A stretch of 64,000 nucleotides of DNA from NCBI GenBank assembly GCA_903864505.1, contig CAIPGC010000106.1, forward strand, positions 1 through 64,000. Direction: 5' to 3'. The position numbers and the translations under genes were made by a program. The stretch comes from an uncultured beta proteobacterium. GTDB lineage: Bacteria; Pseudomonadota; Gammaproteobacteria; Burkholderiales; Burkholderiaceae_C. Shown here one piece after another: positions 25,633 to 34,219 of the stretch. The notes beneath the pieces were generated by a model. The model searched no databases and was not told where the DNA came from. It saw only the letters and a list, made by a program, of their open reading frames with translations. The number at the start of each line of letters is the position of its first letter. The stretch's first letter is position 1.

Positions 25633-26760
25633 ATGCCCGGCTTAGTACCCCACATTGACCCCGACGGATTGCTGGAATTTTCCGTCGTCTACACCGACCG
25701 CGCGCTGAACCATATGTCGCAGCGTTTTCAGGGTGTGATGAAGGACATTTCCAGTATTTTGAAAGAGGTCTACCACGCCAAGTCTGCGGTGCTGGTTCCC
25801 GGCAGCGGCACCTTTGGCATGGAAGCCGTGGCGCGCCAGTTCGCGCAAGACAAGAAGGTTCTGGTCATTCGCAACGGATGGTTCAGCTTTCGCTGGACGC
25901 AGATCTTCGACATGGGTCGTATCCCGGCCCAGTCCACGGTGATGAAAGCGCGTCGCGTCAACGACAGCAAGCAGTCGCCCTGGATTCCGTGCCCGGTCGA
26001 TGAGGTGGTGGCTGCCATTGAACGCGACAAGCCCGACGTGGTGTTTGCTCCGCACGTGGAAACCGCTTGCGGCATGATGCTGCCCGACGATTACCTGCGC
26101 ACCGTGGCCAACGCCGTGCATGCGGCGGGCGGCTTGATGGTGCTGGACTGCATTGCCTCCGGCGCCATGTGGGTGAACATGGAGCACACCGGTGTGGATG
26201 TGCTGGTGAGTGCGCCGCAAAAGGGTTGGAGTGGGTCGCCCTGCTGTGCCATGGTGATGCTCAGCGAGCGCGCCCGTGCTGCGATTGATGCCACCACCAG
26301 TTCCAGTTTTGCCTGCGACCTGAAGAAATGGCTGCAGATCATGGAAGCCTACGAGGGCGGCGGTCACGCCTACCACGCCACCATGCCCACCGACGCGCTG
26401 GCGCGCCTGCGCGAGGTGATGCAGGAAACCCGCGCCTACGGTTTTGAGCGGGTCTGCGCCGAACAGCTTGAATTGGGCACCCGGGTGCGGGCGCTGTTTG
26501 AGAGTAAAGGCATTCAAAGTGTTGCTGCCGAAGGTTTTCAGGCCCCCGGCGTGGTGGTGAGCTACACCGAAGACCCCGGCATTCAGAACAGCAAAAAGTT
26601 TCTGGCGCTGGGACTGCAAACCGCCGCTGGCGTTCCGTTGCAATGCGATGAGCCGGCGGACTTCATGACCTTCCGGGTTGGCCTGTTTGGCCTGGAGAAG
26701 TTGCACAACGTGGACCGCACGGTTCAGCATCTGAGCCAGGCGCTGGATTCCCTGAGCTGA
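25633..26760 (+). CDS. Class V aminotransferase (alanine-glyoxylate / 2-aminoethylphosphonate type)
   Basis: A 375-residue PLP enzyme of fold type I, class V. The PLP lysine lies in SAPQKGWSGSP; LVPGSGTFGMEAVARQF, VFAPHVETACGMMLPDDYL and LMVLDCIASGAMW (PLP-pyridine Asp) are family segments. The C-terminal domain carries the substrate-binding Arg region MTFRVGLFGLE. Members use alanine, serine or aminoethylphosphonate with glyoxylate or pyruvate; the exact pair cannot be set. A nearby glcD (glycolate to glyoxylate) makes a glyoxylate-linked role attractive. It is followed by a dispersed repeat and the TldD/TldE pair. Confidence 0.88.
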   Translation: MPGLVPHIDPDGLLEFSVVYTDRALNHMSQRFQGVMKDISSILKEVYHAKSAVLVPGSGTFGMEAVARQFAQDKKVLVIRNGWFSFRWTQIFDMGRIPAQSTVMKARRVNDSKQSPWIPCPVDEVVAAIERDKPDVVFAPHVETACGMMLPDDYLRTVANAVHAAGGLMVLDCIASGAMWVNMEHTGVDVLVSAPQKGWSGSPCCAMVMLSERARAAIDATTSSSFACDLKKWLQIMEAYEGGGHAYHATMPTDALARLREVMQETRAYGFERVCAEQLELGTRVRALFESKGIQSVAAEGFQAPGVVVSYTEDPGIQNSKKFLALGLQTAAGVPLQCDEPADFMTFRVGLFGLEKLHNVDRTVQHLSQALDSLS

Positions 26761-26768
26761 GAGAAATA

Positions 26769-26845
26769 TGCGCCCCCAAGCTCACATTCGTTCACTGCCC
26801 CCCGAGGGGGCGCATGCCACCCTAGAGGCGGCTCGTCGGGAGGCA
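26769..26845 (+). repeat. GC-rich dispersed repeat, intergenic copy
   Basis: The sequence GCGCCCCCAAGCTCAC, then TTCACTGCCCCCCGAGG and GGGCGC, matches the copy within putA (6022-6106). It occupies the gap between the aminotransferase and tldD genes and ends at the GGGAGG ribosome site of tldD. Confidence 0.8.
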
Positions 26846-26849
26846 TGAC

Positions 26850-28286
26850 ATGCGCCCCCAACAAGACTTTGCCTTCGCGCAAGGCGCGCTGGCCTATGCC
26901 CGTGAATCGGCCGAGTGGGCCGGCCTGCGCTACTCCAGCGAGACCACCGCGTCGCGCTGCATCCGCAACGATATGCCGGAGAAGAACGAAACCTCACATG
27001 ATGCCGGTGCCATGTGCGAAGTGCTGGTGGAGGGGCACTTTGGCTACGCCGCCACTGCCGATACCAGCGCGCAGGGCCTGCAGCGCGCTTTTGACCGTGC
27101 CATTGCCACCACGCGCACGGCCAGTGCGTACAAGGCCTATGGTTTTACCCCCGAGCAGCGCCCGGTAGTCACCGGGCAGTACCAGAGCGCACGCGTCCAG
27201 CCGTTGAATGCCACCTGCCTGGCCGACATCACCGATTGTTTGCGTGCCGCCAGTGCGGCCATGCAGGGCTCCGATCTGGTGGTGAACCGCAGCGCGCGGG
27301 CCATGACCGTTCAAACCGAGCTGGCGTATTACTCCAGCAGTGGAACTGCGATTCACCAGAGTTTTGACATGGTGAACATCGAGCTGGCTGCCACCGCCGC
27401 GCAGGGGTTGGAGTCGCAGACACGGACCTGGGCGCATACCGGGCAGTTTGGCGGCGAAGCCTTTGACCGCTTACGCTGGGTTGCCCAGGCGCAGCGGGTC
27501 GCGGCGGAGGCGCTCGAACTGCTGAGGGCAGACAACTGCCCCACTGGCGCGATGGACCTGATCCTGATGCCCGACCAGATGATGTTGCAGATTCACGAGT
27601 CCATTGGCCACCCGCTGGAACTTGACCGCATTCTGGGCGACGAGCGCAATTACGCCGGCTGGAGTTTTGTCAAACCGGCTGACTTTGGCGTCTTGCGCTA
27701 TGGCTCACCGCTGATGAACGTGAGCTTCGATCCGGGGGTGCGCCACGAGTTGGCCAGTTATGCGTTTGACGACGCTGGCAACCCAGCCCGGCGCGAATTG
27801 CTGATCGAGGGCGGTGTCCTGCGCCGGGGGCTGGGGTCGCTCGAGTCGCAACAGCGCAGTGGCTTACCGGGAGTGGCCAATTTCCGCTCGGCATCCTGGA
27901 ACCGCGCACCGATCGACCGCATGGCCAACCTCAATCTGGAGCCAGGTCAATCGACCTTGGACGAACTCATCGGGCAGGTGGAAAACGGGGTGCTGATGAG
28001 CACCAACCGCTCCTGGTCGATTGACGACTACCGCAACAAATTCCAGTTTGGCTGCGAGCGCGGCCAGCTCATCCGCAACGGCAAGCTCGCGCAAGTGGTA
28101 CGCAATCCCAATTACCGGGGCGTGACGGTGGACTTCTGGAGCCGCCTGGCGGGCGTGGGCAAGGAGCAGGTGGCCTATGGCACGCCCTACTGCGGTAAAG
28201 GCGAACCCAGCCAGGTGATACGGGTCGGCCATGCCTCACCGGCCTGCCTGTTCAAAGGTGTGCAGGTCTTTGGAGGTGCAGCATGA
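26850..28286 (+). CDS. tldD: TldD family metalloprotease
   Basis: A 478-residue zinc-dependent protease subunit. The metal-binding HExxxH motif is HESIGH (residues 249-254), followed by LELDRILGDE. The C-terminal beta-rich domain includes GSLESQQRSG and the GVENG-like VENGVLMSTNRSW segment. TldD works as a heterodimer with TldE/PmbA to degrade small peptides and to mature some ribosomally made peptides. GGGAGG lies six bases before ATG 26850. The stop overlaps the start of the partner gene (ATGATG). Confidence 0.92.
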   Translation: MRPQQDFAFAQGALAYARESAEWAGLRYSSETTASRCIRNDMPEKNETSHDAGAMCEVLVEGHFGYAATADTSAQGLQRAFDRAIATTRTASAYKAYGFTPEQRPVVTGQYQSARVQPLNATCLADITDCLRAASAAMQGSDLVVNRSARAMTVQTELAYYSSSGTAIHQSFDMVNIELAATAAQGLESQTRTWAHTGQFGGEAFDRLRWVAQAQRVAAEALELLRADNCPTGAMDLILMPDQMMLQIHESIGHPLELDRILGDERNYAGWSFVKPADFGVLRYGSPLMNVSFDPGVRHELASYAFDDAGNPARRELLIEGGVLRRGLGSLESQQRSGLPGVANFRSASWNRAPIDRMANLNLEPGQSTLDELIGQVENGVLMSTNRSWSIDDYRNKFQFGCERGQLIRNGKLAQVVRNPNYRGVTVDFWSRLAGVGKEQVAYGTPYCGKGEPSQVIRVGHASPACLFKGVQVFGGAA

Positions 28287-29632
28287 TGAGCGCTTGCGAC
28301 TTCATGGCGCATGTGCGCAGCCATTTCGATGGCGTCGCCAGCCATGTGCTTGGGCAACTCGCTGCGGGCGAGGCAGCCACGCTGAACCTCAGTGCAGAGG
28401 ACACGCTATACCTGCGATTCAATGCCAATCGTGTGCGGCAAAACACCGATGTGCGCCAAATCGGATTGGAACTGCAACTGCAGGCCCAAGGCCGCACTGT
28501 CGAGCAGTCGTGCATGCTGTCCGGGCAACACGAGGCCGATTGCGCCGCGATGACCGACGTGCTGCAGGCGTGCCGTGCCGAGGTCGCCGTGCTCGATGTC
28601 GATCCCAACCAGGTTCCTATCGTTAACCACGGCCACAGCGCCGAAGAATTTCGTGGAGTCCTGCTGCCGGCAAATGACCTGGTGCCAGCCATTCTGGAAA
28701 GTGCGCAGGGCTGCGACCTGGCCGGTCTGTACGCTGGCGGTGTCGTCATTCGGGCCAATCGCAACTCGGCCGGGCAGAGTCACTGGTTTGCCACTGAAAG
28801 TTTCTTTCTGGACTATTCCCTGTACGACGGCGCCAAGGCCGCCAAGGGCAGTTACGCCGGGGCACGCTGGGATAGTCAGCAGTGGGCCAGCAGTGTGCAG
28901 CGCACCATGCTGCTTCTGGAAAAGCTGAAACGCCCCACGGTGGACGTGAAGCCCGGGCAGTACCGCACCTATTTGGCACCGCGTGCCTTTGCTGACCTGT
29001 TGGGCATGATGGGCTGGAACGCATTGTCTGCGGCGGCCTGGAAGCAGGGACGCAGTCCCTTCAAGAAATTGTTGGAAGGCGAGGTAAAGCTGTCCGCGTT
29101 ACTGAGCTTTGGGGAAAATTTTGGACTGGCGCTGACACCGCGTTTCAACAGCCAGGGCGAGGTCAGCCAGAGTACGCTGGCGTTGGTGGAGGCAGGGGCG
29201 TTGCGCTCGCTACTGGTGAGCTCGCGCACCGCCAAGGAATACGGGCTAACGGGAAACGCAGCCGAAGAAGGCGAGGGCCCGCGCGCGCTGGACGTGGCTT
29301 GCGGCACACTGGCCGAAGCGGACATTCTTCAGGCGCTCGGAACCGGCTTGTACCTGTCCAATGTGCACTACCTCAACTGGAGTGACCCGGTGTCGGCTCG
29401 TGTGACCGGCATGACGCGCTATGCCTGCTTCTGGGTGGAGAACGGCGAAATTGTCGGCCCTATCAACGACCTGCGCTGGGATGAAAGCCTGTTTGACGCA
29501 CTGGGCCCGAAGCTGCTGGCGCTGACCGATTGGGCCGAGATTGACCCAGCCTGCGAAACCTACTACCGGCGTGCGCTGGGTGGCTCCAGGGTGCCCGGAG
29601 CCCTGGTCGATGGGTGGACCTTTACGTTGTAA
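28283..29632 (+). CDS. TldE/PmbA-type partner protein
   Basis: A 449-residue homologue of TldE (PmbA), the partner of TldD that lacks the HExxxH metal site. It has the family's N-terminal alpha/beta domain and C-terminal beta domain (GENFGLALTPRFNSQGE, SRTAKEYGLTGNAAEEG, NVHYLNWSDPVSARVTGMTR, GEIVGPINDLRW). It is coupled to tldD by overlap. This may be an accessory TldD/E pair besides the housekeeping one, but the rest of the genome is not visible. No precursor peptide gene was found beside it. Confidence 0.88.
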   Translation: MMSACDFMAHVRSHFDGVASHVLGQLAAGEAATLNLSAEDTLYLRFNANRVRQNTDVRQIGLELQLQAQGRTVEQSCMLSGQHEADCAAMTDVLQACRAEVAVLDVDPNQVPIVNHGHSAEEFRGVLLPANDLVPAILESAQGCDLAGLYAGGVVIRANRNSAGQSHWFATESFFLDYSLYDGAKAAKGSYAGARWDSQQWASSVQRTMLLLEKLKRPTVDVKPGQYRTYLAPRAFADLLGMMGWNALSAAAWKQGRSPFKKLLEGEVKLSALLSFGENFGLALTPRFNSQGEVSQSTLALVEAGALRSLLVSSRTAKEYGLTGNAAEEGEGPRALDVACGTLAEADILQALGTGLYLSNVHYLNWSDPVSARVTGMTRYACFWVENGEIVGPINDLRWDESLFDALGPKLLALTDWAEIDPACETYYRRALGGSRVPGALVDGWTFTL

Positions 29633-29677
29633 GCCACGCCGCTAGCTACGTAGGTAGCGGTGCAAGGCGCTTCGCAT

Positions 29678-29693
29678 GCCTGGTTTTCCAGGC
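29678..29693. terminator. Hairpin between convergent tldE and glcD
   Basis: Perfect 6-bp stem GCCTGG-TTTT-CCAGGC in the 72-bp convergent gap, next to a second dyad CCGCTAGCTAC...GGTAGCGG (29650-29660). It is a candidate bidirectional terminator without a strong T-tract. Confidence 0.4.
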
Positions 29694-29704
29694 TTCCCCT
29701 AATG

Positions 29705-31207
29705 CTAAAACCGCTCCAGTTCAGGGAACTTGATCTGCCCGCCACGCACCAGCATCTTGCCGTACTCGGCGCAGCGGTGCAGGGTGGGGATCACTTTGCC
29801 GGGGTTGAGCAGGCCCTTGGTATCGAAGGCGTACTTGATGGCAAACATCTGCGCGTTCTCCTCGGCCGAGAACTGCACGCACATGCTATTGAGTTTTTCG
29901 ACGCCGACACCGTGCTCACCCGTGACGGTGCCGCCCATGGCGACGCTGGTTTCCAGAATATCGGCGCCAAAAAGCTCGCAGCGGTGTAGCTGGTCGGGGT
30001 CGCTCGCATCAAAAAGGATCAGCGGGTGCAGGTTGCCGTCACCGGCATGGAACACATTGGCGCAACGCAACTGATACTTCTTTTCCATCTGTTGAATGGC
30101 CAGCAGGATGTCGGCCAGGCGCTTGCGCGGAATGGTCGAATCCATGCACATGTAGTCCGGACTGATGCGCCCGGACGCGGGGAAGGCATTCTTGCGCCCG
30201 CTCCAGAACTTCAGGCGTTCGGCCTCGCTCTGGCTGACTGCAATTTTTGTAGCGCCCGCTGCAGTCAGGACGGCGCTCATGCGGCCAATCTCTTCCTCAA
30301 CTTCTTCCGGCGTGCCGTCACTTTCGCACAGCAAAATCGCTTGCGCCGTGAGGTCGTACCCGGCGTGCACATAATCTTCCACCGCCGCGGTCATGGGCTT
30401 GTCCATCATCTCCAGTCCGGCCGGGATGATGCCCGCCGCAATCACCGCCGCCACCGCTTCGCCCGACTTGCGTATGTCGTCAAAGCTGGCCATGATGCAG
30501 CGCGCCAATTGCGGCTTGGGCACCAGTTTGACCGTCACTTCGGTGATGACGGCCAGCATGCCCTCGCTGCCCACGACGATGCTCAGCAGGTCGTAGCCCG
30601 GTGTGTCGAGCGCGTCGCTGCCAAATTCAATCGGCTCACCCTCGATGGTGAAGCCTTTGACCTTGAGCACGTTGTGCAGGGTCAGGCCGTATTTCAGGCA
30701 ATGCACGCCGCCCGAGTTTTCGGCCACGTTGCCGCCTATGGTGCAGGCAATCTGGCTGGAGGGGTCGGGCGCGTAGTACAGGCCATAGGGCGAGGCCGCT
30801 TCGCTGATGGCCAGGTTGCGCACGCCGCACTGAACTACCGCCGTGCGGCTGCGTGGGTCGATTTTGAGAATCCGGTTGAACTTGGCCAGTGACAGCGTCA
30901 CACCCATGGCGTGCGGCATGGCTCCACCCGACAATCCGGTGCCTGCACCGCGTGCCACCACCGGCACGCCCATGGCGTGGCAGGTTCTCAGCACAGCAGC
31001 TACCTGGGTTTGGCTTTCCGGCAGCGCCACCACCAATGGGCGCTGGCGGTAGGCGGTCAGCCCATCGCACTCGTAGGGCGTGGTGTCTTCCGCCTGGTAG
31101 AGCAGAGAATGGGCAGGTAAATGGGCCGCCAGCTTACGCACAACCTGCGCCTGCAGCTCTGATTTTTGTAGCGCGGTAGGGGAAGTGCTGGAAATCGTTG
31201 CATTCAT
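29705..31207 (-). CDS. glcD: Glycolate/D-lactate oxidase FAD subunit GlcD
   Basis: A 500-residue FAD-linked oxidase of the vanillyl-alcohol oxidase family. The PP-loop region GAGTGLSGGAMPHAMG and the DPSSQIACTIGGNVAENSGG stretch bind FAD; the C-terminal cap ends GTVTGEHGVGVEKLN and LLNPGKVIP, as in GlcD. It oxidises glycolate (or a related 2-hydroxy acid) together with GlcE and GlcF, which are not adjacent here. Residues 13-27 are encoded by a copy of the 17-nt-core repeat, in a different frame from the other sense copies. Confidence 0.94.
   Translation of the reverse strand: MNATISSTSPTALQKSELQAQVVRKLAAHLPAHSLLYQAEDTTPYECDGLTAYRQRPLVVALPESQTQVAAVLRTCHAMGVPVVARGAGTGLSGGAMPHAMGVTLSLAKFNRILKIDPRSRTAVVQCGVRNLAISEAASPYGLYYAPDPSSQIACTIGGNVAENSGGVHCLKYGLTLHNVLKVKGFTIEGEPIEFGSDALDTPGYDLLSIVVGSEGMLAVITEVTVKLVPKPQLARCIMASFDDIRKSGEAVAAVIAAGIIPAGLEMMDKPMTAAVEDYVHAGYDLTAQAILLCESDGTPEEVEEEIGRMSAVLTAAGATKIAVSQSEAERLKFWSGRKNAFPASGRISPDYMCMDSTIPRKRLADILLAIQQMEKKYQLRCANVFHAGDGNLHPLILFDASDPDQLHRCELFGADILETSVAMGGTVTGEHGVGVEKLNSMCVQFSAEENAQMFAIKYAFDTKGLLNPGKVIPTLHRCAEYGKMLVRGGQIKFPELERF
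31126..31172 (-). repeat. 17-nt-core dispersed repeat, copy in glcD
   Basis: Minus-strand core GCTACAAAAATCAGAGC (31156-31172), followed by TGCAGGCGCAGGTTGTGCG. It closely parallels the copy in the methyltransferase gene (61626). A weaker candidate (GCTACAAAAATTGCAGT) lies further inside glcD near 30240-30256. Confidence 0.7.
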
Positions 31208-31299
31208 CGAGTGGACTCCTGGCCCCCACTATAATTCGCCGCCCTGGGGGTCGACTGCCTGGGGCACCCAAATCCGGCCTATTTTTTCAGGAACCCGCC

Positions 31300-32172
31300 A
31301 TGTCCGATGCCCTTGCGGTGCTGCCGCAGTACCTGCTCCCCAAAAAGGCTCTGACCGTCCTGGCCGGCAAGGTGGCTGGTGCGCAGGGCGGGGCGGCCAC
31401 CACAGGCCTGATCCGCTGGTTTGTGAGGCGTTACAACGTCAATATGGCCGAGGCAGCCAACCCCGATGTGGCGAGCTACCCGACCTTCAACGAATTTTTT
31501 ACCCGCCCCCTGAATGCAGGCGCGCGACCGCTGGCCGATGCGAACTTCCTTTGCCCGGTGGACGGGGCCATCAGCCAGTTTGGCACGATCGACGCCGACC
31601 AAATCTTGCAGGCCAAGGGGCACCGCTACAGCACAACGGCGCTGGTGGGGGGTGATGCGAAACTGGCAGCCGAGTTTGACAACGGAAGTTTCGCCACGCT
31701 GTACCTGAGTCCGCGCGACTACCACCGCATCCACATGCCCTGCGATGGCGATCTGCGTCGGATGGTGTATGTGCCGGGCGACCTGTTCTCGGTCAACCCC
31801 ACCACAGCGCGTGGTGTGCCGGGTTTGTTTGCGCGCAACGAACGCGTCGTCTGCGTGTTCGATTCGGCTGCGGGTTCGTTTGTTCTGACCCTGGTGGGTG
31901 CCACCATTGTGGGCAGCATGGCCACGGTCTGGCATGGGCAGGTCAATCCTGCGCGTCGCCCCGATGTGTGTGTCTGGGACTATGCGCCGGGTGCAGTTGT
32001 GCTGGTGCGCGGCCAGGAAATGGGGCGCTTTCTGCTGGGCTCCACCGTAGTCATGCTGTTTCCCAAGGGGGCGCTGCAATTCAATCCACTGTGGCAGCCG
32101 ACGCGCGCCATTCGCATGGGCGAGGCGATGGGTAGTTCGATGGGTAGCACAAGTACATTGCCTGCGCGGTAA
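31300..32172 (+). CDS. psd: Phosphatidylserine decarboxylase proenzyme
   Basis: A 290-residue pyruvoyl enzyme that makes phosphatidylethanolamine at the inner membrane. It self-cleaves at the LGST motif between G247 and S248 (FLLGSTVVMLF). The catalytic VDGAISQFG aspartate region and the YHRIHMP histidines are present. ATG 31300 is preceded by TCAGGA. It is divergent from glcD. The CDS encodes the family's normal bacterial length. Confidence 0.96.
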   Translation: MSDALAVLPQYLLPKKALTVLAGKVAGAQGGAATTGLIRWFVRRYNVNMAEAANPDVASYPTFNEFFTRPLNAGARPLADANFLCPVDGAISQFGTIDADQILQAKGHRYSTTALVGGDAKLAAEFDNGSFATLYLSPRDYHRIHMPCDGDLRRMVYVPGDLFSVNPTTARGVPGLFARNERVVCVFDSAAGSFVLTLVGATIVGSMATVWHGQVNPARRPDVCVWDYAPGAVVLVRGQEMGRFLLGSTVVMLFPKGALQFNPLWQPTRAIRMGEAMGSSMGSTSTLPAR

Positions 32173-32192
32173 TCCGCTGTCAGAATGGCCCG

Positions 32193-32978
32193 ATGAACTA
32201 CGAATATCTGCTGCTCAGCCAGCGCGACACCATCACCACTGTCACCCTGAACCGGCCCGACAAGCGCAATGCGCTGGCGATGGAGGTGATGCTGGAGCTG
32301 ACGCAGGCGCTGAGCGAGATTGCCGCCGGCGACGCGCTCGGTGTCATTCTTGCAGCCAACGGCCCGGTATTCAGCGCGGGACACAATTTCGCCGACATGG
32401 CAGGTGCTACCGAGGCTCAGGCGCTGGAGCTATTCCGGGTCTGCACGGTGATGATGGACACGCTGCAGTCGCTACCGCAGCCGGTGATTGCCAAAGTGCA
32501 TGCACTGGCCACGGCCGCCGGATGCCAGCTGGTGGCGACCTGCGATCTGGCGGTGGCCGCCGATACCGCCTCGTTTGCCATTCCTGGTGGCAAGGCGGGC
32601 CTGTTCTGCCACACACCGCTGGTGGCCATTGCGCGCAATGTGGGGCGCAAGCGGGCGCTGGAAATGGCCCTGACGGGCGACCCCATTGATGCCAGCACGG
32701 CCGCCCAGTGGGGGCTGATCAACCGCTGCGTTGCGGCCGACCAGCTCGATGCCGTCACGCTGGACCTGATTCAGCGGGCGACCCGAGGCAGCGCCCTGTC
32801 CAAGCAATTGGGCAAGCAGGGCTTTTACCGGCAAGTCGGCTTGCCGCAGGAGCAGGCCTATGACGCCGCGGTGGCCCTGATGGCCCAAGCAGCAATGACA
32901 CCCGACGCGCAGGAGGGCATTGCCGCGTTCCTGGAAAAGCGACACGCGCAGTACACGCAGAAGCCTGTTGCTATTTGA
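32193..32978 (+). CDS. Enoyl-CoA hydratase/isomerase family protein
   Basis: A 261-residue crotonase-fold protein with the oxyanion-hole segments SAGHNFADM and GCQLVATCDLAVAAD. The position where classical hydratases carry a catalytic Glu reads FAIPGGKAGLFC, closer to the ECHDC3-like branch, so classical hydratase activity is uncertain. It follows psd by 20 bp and overlaps convergent purU by 8 bp. Confidence 0.88.
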   Translation: MNYEYLLLSQRDTITTVTLNRPDKRNALAMEVMLELTQALSEIAAGDALGVILAANGPVFSAGHNFADMAGATEAQALELFRVCTVMMDTLQSLPQPVIAKVHALATAAGCQLVATCDLAVAADTASFAIPGGKAGLFCHTPLVAIARNVGRKRALEMALTGDPIDASTAAQWGLINRCVAADQLDAVTLDLIQRATRGSALSKQLGKQGFYRQVGLPQEQAYDAAVALMAQAAMTPDAQEGIAAFLEKRHAQYTQKPVAI

Positions 32979-33819
32979 AAATGACGGTTTTGTGGCCGTT
33001 CAGCAGCACGCGGTGCTCGCTGTGCCACTTGACGGCGCGGGCCAGTACCTGGCTCTCGGTGTCTCGGCCCATGGCGGTGAGGTCATCCACCGTTTTGCTG
33101 TGGTCGGCGCGCGCCACATCCTGCTCGATGATGGGACCTTCGTCCAAATCGGCGGTCACGTAGTGGGCCGTTGCGCCAATCAGTTTCACACCCCGGTCAT
33201 GTGCCTGGTAGTAGGGTTTGGCGCCTTTGAAGCTGGGCAGGAACGAGTGGTGGATATTGATGGCCCGACCCGCGAGCTTGCTGCACAACTCGTTGGACAG
33301 AATTTGCATGTAGCGCGCCAGCACCACCAGTTCGGCCTGTTCGGTCTTAATCACTTCGTACATGCGCTCCTCGGCCTGGGCTTTGGTTTCGCGTGACACC
33401 GTGATGTGGTGGAACGGAACGTTATAGCTGGCGGCAAGCTGGTAGAACTCGCGGTGGTTGGAGACGATGGCCCGAATGTCCAGTGCCAGCAAGCCGCTTT
33501 TCCAGCGAAACAGCAGGTCGTTGAGGCAATGCCCTTCCTTGCTGACCAGAATGACGGTGCGCATGGGCTGCGCGGTGGCGTGCAGGCTCCACTGCATCTG
33601 AAACGGTGCGGCAAAAGATGTCAGCTGCGAGCGCAATTCGTCGGCGTTCCATTGCGCGCAACGAAATTGCACGCGCATGAAAAACAGTCCGGTGTCAGGG
33701 TCGTTATATTGAGCGGCTTCTTCAATGTTGCCGCTGCGCTCCAGCAGGAAGCCGGACACTGCATGGACCAGTCCCAGACGATCAGGACAGGAGAGCGTGA
33801 GTACGTAAGTCGGATTCAT
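32971..33819 (-). CDS. purU: Formyltetrahydrofolate deformylase
   Basis: A 282-residue enzyme that hydrolyses 10-formyl-tetrahydrofolate to formate and tetrahydrofolate, balancing one-carbon pools. It has an N-terminal ACT domain (about residues 5-80; LTLSCPDRLGLVHAVSGFL) and a formyltransferase domain (about 88-280) with NIHHSFLPSFKGAKPY and the ATAHYVTADLDEGPIIEQD catalytic region. It has the standard length. Confidence 0.96.
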   Translation of the reverse strand: MNPTYVLTLSCPDRLGLVHAVSGFLLERSGNIEEAAQYNDPDTGLFFMRVQFRCAQWNADELRSQLTSFAAPFQMQWSLHATAQPMRTVILVSKEGHCLNDLLFRWKSGLLALDIRAIVSNHREFYQLAASYNVPFHHITVSRETKAQAEERMYEVIKTEQAELVVLARYMQILSNELCSKLAGRAINIHHSFLPSFKGAKPYYQAHDRGVKLIGATAHYVTADLDEGPIIEQDVARADHSKTVDDLTAMGRDTESQVLARAVKWHSEHRVLLNGHKTVIFK

Positions 33820-33858
33820 GGTGCGACTATTGTCGCAGCATGGTTTGCGCGAGAAGGG

Positions 33859-34170
33859 TCAGTGCACCAGCACCGGGTTTTGGGCCAGTTCGGCAAATTG
33901 CTCCAGCGTGTCCTCCACTTCTTCCTGCGACGGCGTATTGACCTGCCAGGCCATGATGTGGCGCTGGAACAGTTCGGCCCAGGATCCATCGAGGTAAACC
34001 TCTTTACCAGCGCGTTTGTCCACGATCTCAAAACCATGGCGTGCCATCAGGGGCACACCGTCGGGAAAGCGTTCCGTCTTCAGGGAATCGGTTGCAACAC
34101 CACCGTCAGCCTCAGCGTTGGCCAGCATGTGCGTGACGGTGTAGGTGTCGGAGTCGTAAAGTGTTTGCAT
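33859..34170 (-). CDS. DUF3567 family protein
   Basis: A 103-residue protein typical of Betaproteobacteria. The start MQTLYDSDTYTV (ATG 34170) and the segments ARHGFEIVDKRAGKEVYLDG and QNPVLVH at the C-terminus match the DUF3567 pattern. The function is unknown; it is small, acidic and probably cytoplasmic. It lies between purU and the DUF3108 gene on the same strand. Confidence 0.85.
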   Translation of the reverse strand: MQTLYDSDTYTVTHMLANAEADGGVATDSLKTERFPDGVPLMARHGFEIVDKRAGKEVYLDGSWAELFQRHIMAWQVNTPSQEEVEDTLEQFAELAQNPVLVH

Positions 34171-34219
34171 GTTCGCAATGATAGAGCTTCTGTCGCAACT
34201 GGGGTTGGCACACCCGATT

